A stretch of 64,000 nucleotides of DNA. Origin: Gammaproteobacteria bacterium. Lineage in GTDB: Bacteria > Gemmatimonadota > Gemmatimonadetes > Longimicrobiales > Gaopeijiaceae. This document shows positions 59,159 through 64,000 of the stretch, one piece after another (positions within the stretch are counted from its first letter, which is position 1; every line of letters begins with the position of its first letter). Under the pieces are notes generated by a model, which was not told the origin of the DNA, ran no database searches, and was given only the letters and a program-made list of their open reading frames with translations. Location: NCBI GenBank assembly GCA_028821195.1, contig JAPPHB010000082.1:8308-72307 (forward strand), read 5' to 3'. The position numbers were made by a program, and so were the translations under genes.

Positions 59159-60523
59159 CTAGTGGGCACGGAGCTTTTCCTCGATGGCGCGCGTCACCTT
59201 TTCGGTAACGCTTCCCGGCGGACGCCGCTGCAGCACGTCCTGCAGGAAGCCACGCACCACCAGGCGCTCCGCCCGCCGCCGCGACAGCCCCCGGCTCTGC
59301 AGGTAGAAGAGGGCCTCCTCCTCCAGTTGGCCCACCGTGGCCCCGTGCGAGCAGCGGACGTCATCCGCTTCGATCTCGAGGTTGGGCAGCGCATGCGCCG
59401 AAGCCTCTTCCGAGAGCAGGAGGTTGCGGTTGGTCTGATAGGCGTCGGTGCGCTGGGCGCCGGGCGAGACCCGGATGATGCCGCGGAACACCGACCCCGA
59501 CGCGTCGTCGAGCGCCCCCTTGTAGAGCAGATCGCTGGTGGCGTGGGGAGCCGCGTGGTTCTGGCTGGTGCAGTGGTCGAAATGCTGGTCCTCGCTGCCG
59601 AAATAGAGGCCGAGGATGTGGCTGTGGGCGCCGGGCGCGGCCAACTCGGAGTTCAGGTCCAGGCGCGCGGAGCTCGCCCCCAGGGTCACGTGCAGCGAAT
59701 CCGTGCGCGCGTCGCGGCCGACCAGCGAGCGGTAGAGCGCCATGTGGAAGGCGCCGAGTCCCATTCTCTGCACGGACGCGTAGTGGGTGGTGCTGTTGTC
59801 CCCGGCCAGAACCTCCGTCGCGGACAGGAAGAAGGCCTGCTCGTCGAAGTGCGGCGAGAGGATCTCCTCCACGACGGACAGCGTGGACCAGTCCTCTCCA
59901 ATCACGAGGGTGCGGGTGAAGTAGGCGGTGGCCGGATCGGAAACCCAGCGCGTGATCCGCACGGGCAGGGGGAGAGTCACGTTGCGCGGCACGAAGAGCA
60001 CCGTGCCGTCGGTCCAGAGTGCCGCGTTGAGCGCCGAGAACTTGCCCTGGTCCGGTGGAATGGCCCGGGCGGCCAAGTGCTCGCGCAGCAGATCCGGGTG
60101 AGCGTGCACCGCCTCCCGCAGCGACGCCAGCACCACTCCCTGGGCCCGGGCCTCCGAGGTGAGGTCGGCGTGCACCACCCGGCCATCGATCTCGACGATG
60201 TGCCCCGCGGCGTCCCAGTCCTCGCGCATCGCCTGGTGCAGCTCGGGGGGCCAAGCCTCGGGGGAGATCCCGCGGCGGCCGCGGGCCGCGGGGCTCAGGG
60301 CGTCGAGATCGAGCCTGCGCGACAGGTCGGTGTAGCGCCACTCCTCGAGCCGGGTCGTGGGAAGGGGGGTCCGCTCGTAGGCCTCCCAGGCCCGCCAGCG
60401 CCGCTCGGCCAGCCAGTCCGGCTCGCCGGCGGCCAGGCGCTCCACGACCGCCGCGTTGAAGGTCGCCGTCACTCCCTCCAGCGGCCGCGCGGCTGGAGCC
60501 TGCAATGTCGATGTCCGGGACAT
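59159..60523 (-). CDS. sufD: Fe-S cluster assembly protein SufD
   Basis: 454 residues. The SufBD beta-helix core with LPVRITRWVS, GAFHMALYRSLVGRDARTDSLHVTLG, HFDHCTSQNHAAPHATSDLLYKGALDDASGSVFRGII and ADDVRCSHGATVGQLEEEALFYLQSRGLSRRRAERLVVRGF. It partners SufB and SufC. Confidence 0.96.
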   Translation of the reverse strand: MSRTSTLQAPAARPLEGVTATFNAAVVERLAAGEPDWLAERRWRAWEAYERTPLPTTRLEEWRYTDLSRRLDLDALSPAARGRRGISPEAWPPELHQAMREDWDAAGHIVEIDGRVVHADLTSEARAQGVVLASLREAVHAHPDLLREHLAARAIPPDQGKFSALNAALWTDGTVLFVPRNVTLPLPVRITRWVSDPATAYFTRTLVIGEDWSTLSVVEEILSPHFDEQAFFLSATEVLAGDNSTTHYASVQRMGLGAFHMALYRSLVGRDARTDSLHVTLGASSARLDLNSELAAPGAHSHILGLYFGSEDQHFDHCTSQNHAAPHATSDLLYKGALDDASGSVFRGIIRVSPGAQRTDAYQTNRNLLLSEEASAHALPNLEIEADDVRCSHGATVGQLEEEALFYLQSRGLSRRRAERLVVRGFLQDVLQRRPPGSVTEKVTRAIEEKLRAH

Positions 60524-60589
60524 GCCGTTGCTTCTATGCTCAACGCCCGCGGGCGGGCGCGGATGTGCGTGTGATGGTGCCGTTCCTCG

Positions 60590-62005
60590 TTATCCTACCG
60601 ACCCTTCCATCTCCAGCTCGATCAGCCGGTTCAGCTCCACGGCGTATTCCAACGGCAACTGCCGGGCGATGGGCTCGATGAAGCCGCGCACGATCAGCGC
60701 CATGGCTTCCTCTTCCGGCATTCCCCGGCTCATCAGGTAGAAGATCTGTTCCTCTCCCACCTTGGAGACGCGGGCCTCGTGCCCGACCGTGGACTGGTTC
60801 TCGTCGATCTCGATGTAGGGATAGGTGTCGGTGCGCGCCGCCTCGTCGATGAGCAGGGCGTCGCACTCCACGTTCGACTTGGCGTCCGTGGATCCCTCGT
60901 AGACCTTGCACAGGCCCCGGTAGCTCGCCCGTCCGCTCCCCTTGGAGATGGACTTCGAGACGATGGAGGAGCTGGTGCGGGGCGCGGCGTGGATGACCTT
61001 GCCGCCGGTGTCCTGATGCTGGCCGTTGCCGGCGTACGCGATCGACAGAATCGAGCCGTGCGCCCTCTCTCCTACGAGGAAGCACGACGGGTATTTCATG
61101 GTGAGCTTGGAGCCCAGGTTTCCGTCCAGCCACTCCATGGTCGCGTTCTCGTGCACCAGCGAACGCTGGGTCACGAGGTTGTACATGTTGTTGGACCAGT
61201 TCTGAATGGTGGTGTAGCGGAAGTGCGCGCCCGGCTTGACCACGATCTCGATCACGCCGGAATGGAACGACTCGGTCGAGTAGACCGGGGCGGTGCATCC
61301 CTCGATGTAATGCGCGCGAGAGCCCTCGTCGGCGATAATGAGGGTGCGCTCGAACTGCCCCATCTGCTCCTGGTTCACCCGGAAGTACGCCTGCAACGGG
61401 GTCTCGAGTTCGACGCCGGGCGGGATGTAAACGAAGGATCCCCCCGACCACACCGCCGAGTTCATGGCCGCGAACTTGTTGTCGCCGGGCGGCACCACGG
61501 TGGCGAAGTGCTCGCGGAAGAGCTCCGGGTGGTTGCGCAGGCCGTCCTCGATGGAGTCGAAGATGACCCCCTGGGCTTCCCACTCCTCCTTCAGGGAATG
61601 GTAGACCATCTCCGACTCGTACTGGGCGCCGACCCCGGCCAGGATCTCGCGCTCGGCCTCGGGGATCCCCAGGCGGTCGAAGGTTTCCTTGATGTTCGCG
61701 GGGACATCGTCCCACGAGCGCTCCATGCGCTCCTGCGGGCGAACGTAGAAGAAGATGTCGCCCAGCACCGATTCCAGTTGGGAGAGGTCGCCGCCCCAGG
61801 TGGGCATCGGCTTGGCGTTGTAGATGTCGAGCGACTTGAGACGGAAGTCGAGCATCCACTCCGGCTCGCCCTTCTGCGCCGATATCTCGCGCACGACCTT
61901 CTCGTTCAGGCCGCGTCCGCTGCGGAAGACGGGTTCGTCCTCCGTGATGAAATGGTACTTGTAGTCGTCGAGCCCGATGTCTTGTACGGCTTCGTTGGTG
62001 GGCAT
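60590..62005 (-). CDS. sufB: Fe-S cluster assembly scaffold SufB
   Basis: 471 residues. [92 protein letters not shown] and [38 protein letters not shown] are hallmark blocks. It assembles the nascent cluster with SufC and SufD. Confidence 0.97.
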   Translation of the reverse strand: MPTNEAVQDIGLDDYKYHFITEDEPVFRSGRGLNEKVVREISAQKGEPEWMLDFRLKSLDIYNAKPMPTWGGDLSQLESVLGDIFFYVRPQERMERSWDDVPANIKETFDRLGIPEAEREILAGVGAQYESEMVYHSLKEEWEAQGVIFDSIEDGLRNHPELFREHFATVVPPGDNKFAAMNSAVWSGGSFVYIPPGVELETPLQAYFRVNQEQMGQFERTLIIADEGSRAHYIEGCTAPVYSTESFHSGVIEIVVKPGAHFRYTTIQNWSNNMYNLVTQRSLVHENATMEWLDGNLGSKLTMKYPSCFLVGERAHGSILSIAYAGNGQHQDTGGKVIHAAPRTSSSIVSKSISKGSGRASYRGLCKVYEGSTDAKSNVECDALLIDEAARTDTYPYIEIDENQSTVGHEARVSKVGEEQIFYLMSRGMPEEEAMALIVRGFIEPIARQLPLEYAVELNRLIELEMEGSVG

Positions 62006-62037
62006 GTTGAACCTCGCGGGTTGGCCGTTCGCCGCGC

Positions 62038-62823
<786 letters not shown>

Positions 62824-62887
62824 TGCTATCGATCAAGAGGGATTCCGGCCCGCGCAGATGCGGAGGCCGAGGGTGGGAGATGACTGA

Positions 62888-62966
62888 GGGCTCCGTCGGG
62901 GAGCCCCTGCAATCAAGAATGATTCTCCGTTTCAAAGAATCTAGAATTGGGCGTCCCAAGGGTCAA
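62888..62966 (-). promoter_or_regulatory. suf operon promoter, operator-like palindrome and leader hairpin
   Basis: On the minus strand TTGACC (62966-62961) and TAGATT (62943-62938) are 17 bases apart, a good sigma70 pair with a predicted start near 62931. Just downstream is the palindrome AGAATGATTCT (62916-62926), placed to block elongation if bound. A 7-bp GGGCTCC/GGAGCCC hairpin (62888-62906) follows in the leader. Iron or cluster-responsive control is expected for suf, but the binding protein is not identifiable here. Confidence 0.6.
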
Positions 62967-62981
62967 GCAATCGATGCCTGA

Positions 62982-63980
62982 TCAGCCGGCCTCCAGGCGC
63001 GCGATCTCGGCTTCCGCGGCGATGTAGCCGAATCCGGCCCAGCCCGAGCCCTCGAGGATGCGCCGGTACATCTCCCGCGCCTGCTCTTCGCGTCCGTTGT
63101 AGAGGTGCCAGGTCGCCACGCCGTACGCGATGGCCACGCCGGACGGGTCCTCCTGCTCGGGGTTCCACAGCTCGTCGGCTTCGATCTCGCCCTTGTACAT
63201 CAGCAGGAGCTGGTGGTAGGAGGTGTTCTCGATGACGTCGAGGTCGGCGGTGACGGGTGCGAGGACGGCGGTCGCCTCCTCGTCGCGGCCCAGACGGCGG
63301 AGCGCCATGTACCACCAGTGCGAGATCGCGACCAGCTGGTCGGGGTTGCTGGTGACGGCGATGTAGTTCTCGTACGCCGGGACAGCGGCTTCGAAGTCGC
63401 CTTTCAGGTAGTGCGCCAGCGCCAGATGGTAGTGGATGTTGGACTGGAGGGTGCTGGTGGGGATGCCGCGTTCGTTTGGCTGGCCGTCCGGTTCCACCTC
63501 GTCGGGCTCGCCTTCTTCCAGGGAGGCCGCATGCGAGAGGTCGTCGATGGCGCGGTCGAATTCGCGCACGCTGATCCAGCGATGGCCCCGGTGCCGGTAC
63601 ATGCGGGCGTCCCCGGCATGCTTCTCGACCCCCTCGCTGAAGACGTCGATGGCCTCGCGATAGAGCCCCGTGTAGCCGATGCGGCGGCCCAGCCAGATGA
63701 TTGCGTCGGCACCATCGGGATCGGCGTCGTAGTCGGCGCGGGCGGCGTCGATATCCTCCGCCTGCTGCGCTGCGATGTCGGACGGAGCCGGGTTGGGGTG
63801 CAGGGGTTCGCCGAGGAGGGAGAAGGCCTGGGCGCCTTCGGGGAGCGGGCGGGCCGCTACGCTCGCTGCCGGCTCGTCCGCGGGGCTGTTTCCAGGGGCC
63901 GGTGCGTCTCTGGTGCAGGCGGCGAGGACGAGCGCCGGGAAGAAGATGGTGAACGCGGCCAGGGGTCGATGATGCTTCAT
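62982..63980 (-). CDS. TPR-repeat lipoprotein
   Basis: 332 residues. The lipoprotein signal ends in PALVLAACTRD. TPR-like helix pairs follow, for example WLGRRIGYTGLYREAIDVFSEGVEKHAGDARMYRHRGHRWISVREFDRAIDDLSHA and NIHYHLALAHYLKGDFEAAVPAYENYIA. A scaffold or binding protein of the envelope. Function is unknown. It ends just upstream of the suf promoter, on the same strand. Confidence 0.85.
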   Translation of the reverse strand: MKHHRPLAAFTIFFPALVLAACTRDAPAPGNSPADEPAASVAARPLPEGAQAFSLLGEPLHPNPAPSDIAAQQAEDIDAARADYDADPDGADAIIWLGRRIGYTGLYREAIDVFSEGVEKHAGDARMYRHRGHRWISVREFDRAIDDLSHAASLEEGEPDEVEPDGQPNERGIPTSTLQSNIHYHLALAHYLKGDFEAAVPAYENYIAVTSNPDQLVAISHWWYMALRRLGRDEEATAVLAPVTADLDVIENTSYHQLLLMYKGEIEADELWNPEQEDPSGVAIAYGVATWHLYNGREEQAREMYRRILEGSGWAGFGYIAAEAEIARLEAG

Positions 63981-64000
63981 CGTGCTCTCCCGAGGATCAA

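Overview
The window is GC-rich, densely coded DNA from the chromosome of a Gram-negative-type bacterium. Lipoproteins, a probable outer-membrane barrel, and a YidC with a large periplasmic domain all point that way. Gene content and style (bactofilin next to an M23 peptidase, SUF with a Rieske protein, two lipoprotein phosphatases, DUF819) suggest Gemmatimonadota or a relative; that placement is inference from one window.

The centre (about 14-28 kb) is the replication-origin region. Reading leftward are rpmH, rnpA, yidD, yidC, mnmE, mnmG, a small LAGLIDADG-type gene, parA, parB, an M23 peptidase and bactofilin. Reading rightward are dnaA and dnaN. The dnaA-dnaN gap carries tandem DnaA-box-like sites, a short GC step and a CTA trinucleotide run, the layout of a basal unwinding element. 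Two near-consensus parS sites overlap the mnmG 3' end and the start of the LAGLIDADG gene.

Left of the origin lie a beta-propeller lipoprotein, a DUF1295 membrane enzyme, a 17-gene tRNA cluster (2571-5158, all minus strand) with unusual tRNA-derived repeats and internal terminators, an NPP-type phosphodiesterase, msrA, a lipA-pdhA-pdhB-pdhC operon, a DUF819 transporter-like protein, a zinc-ribbon/TPR protein and a Nif3-like protein.

Right of dnaN are pyrE, a lipoprotein, a histidine kinase and NtrC-type regulator followed by two exported proteins, tRNA-Asn, a PafA-type phosphatase, an AraC plus SARP/AAA/TPR regulator pair with a SARP-like operator, cyanophycinase, a DsbA-like lipoprotein, an alpha/beta hydrolase, an AAC(6')-Ii-like acetyltransferase, a PduO-type cobalamin adenosyltransferase, a 7Fe ferredoxin, an M20 peptidase/DUF1707/arginase unit and a bacilliredoxin. 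Then come a 4-hydroxybenzoyl-CoA-reductase-like molybdoenzyme (three subunits, with a DUF1460 gene embedded), a zinc alcohol dehydrogenase, and the sufCBD-Rieske-sufS-sufU iron-sulfur assembly operon. A TPR lipoprotein closes the window.

The points most worth following are the LAGLIDADG gene coupled to mnmG and overlapping parS, the mirrored tRNA-Ser 3'-end repeats, the possible attenuator before the tRNA-Phe/Trp cluster, the SARP operator, and the Hcr-like operon.
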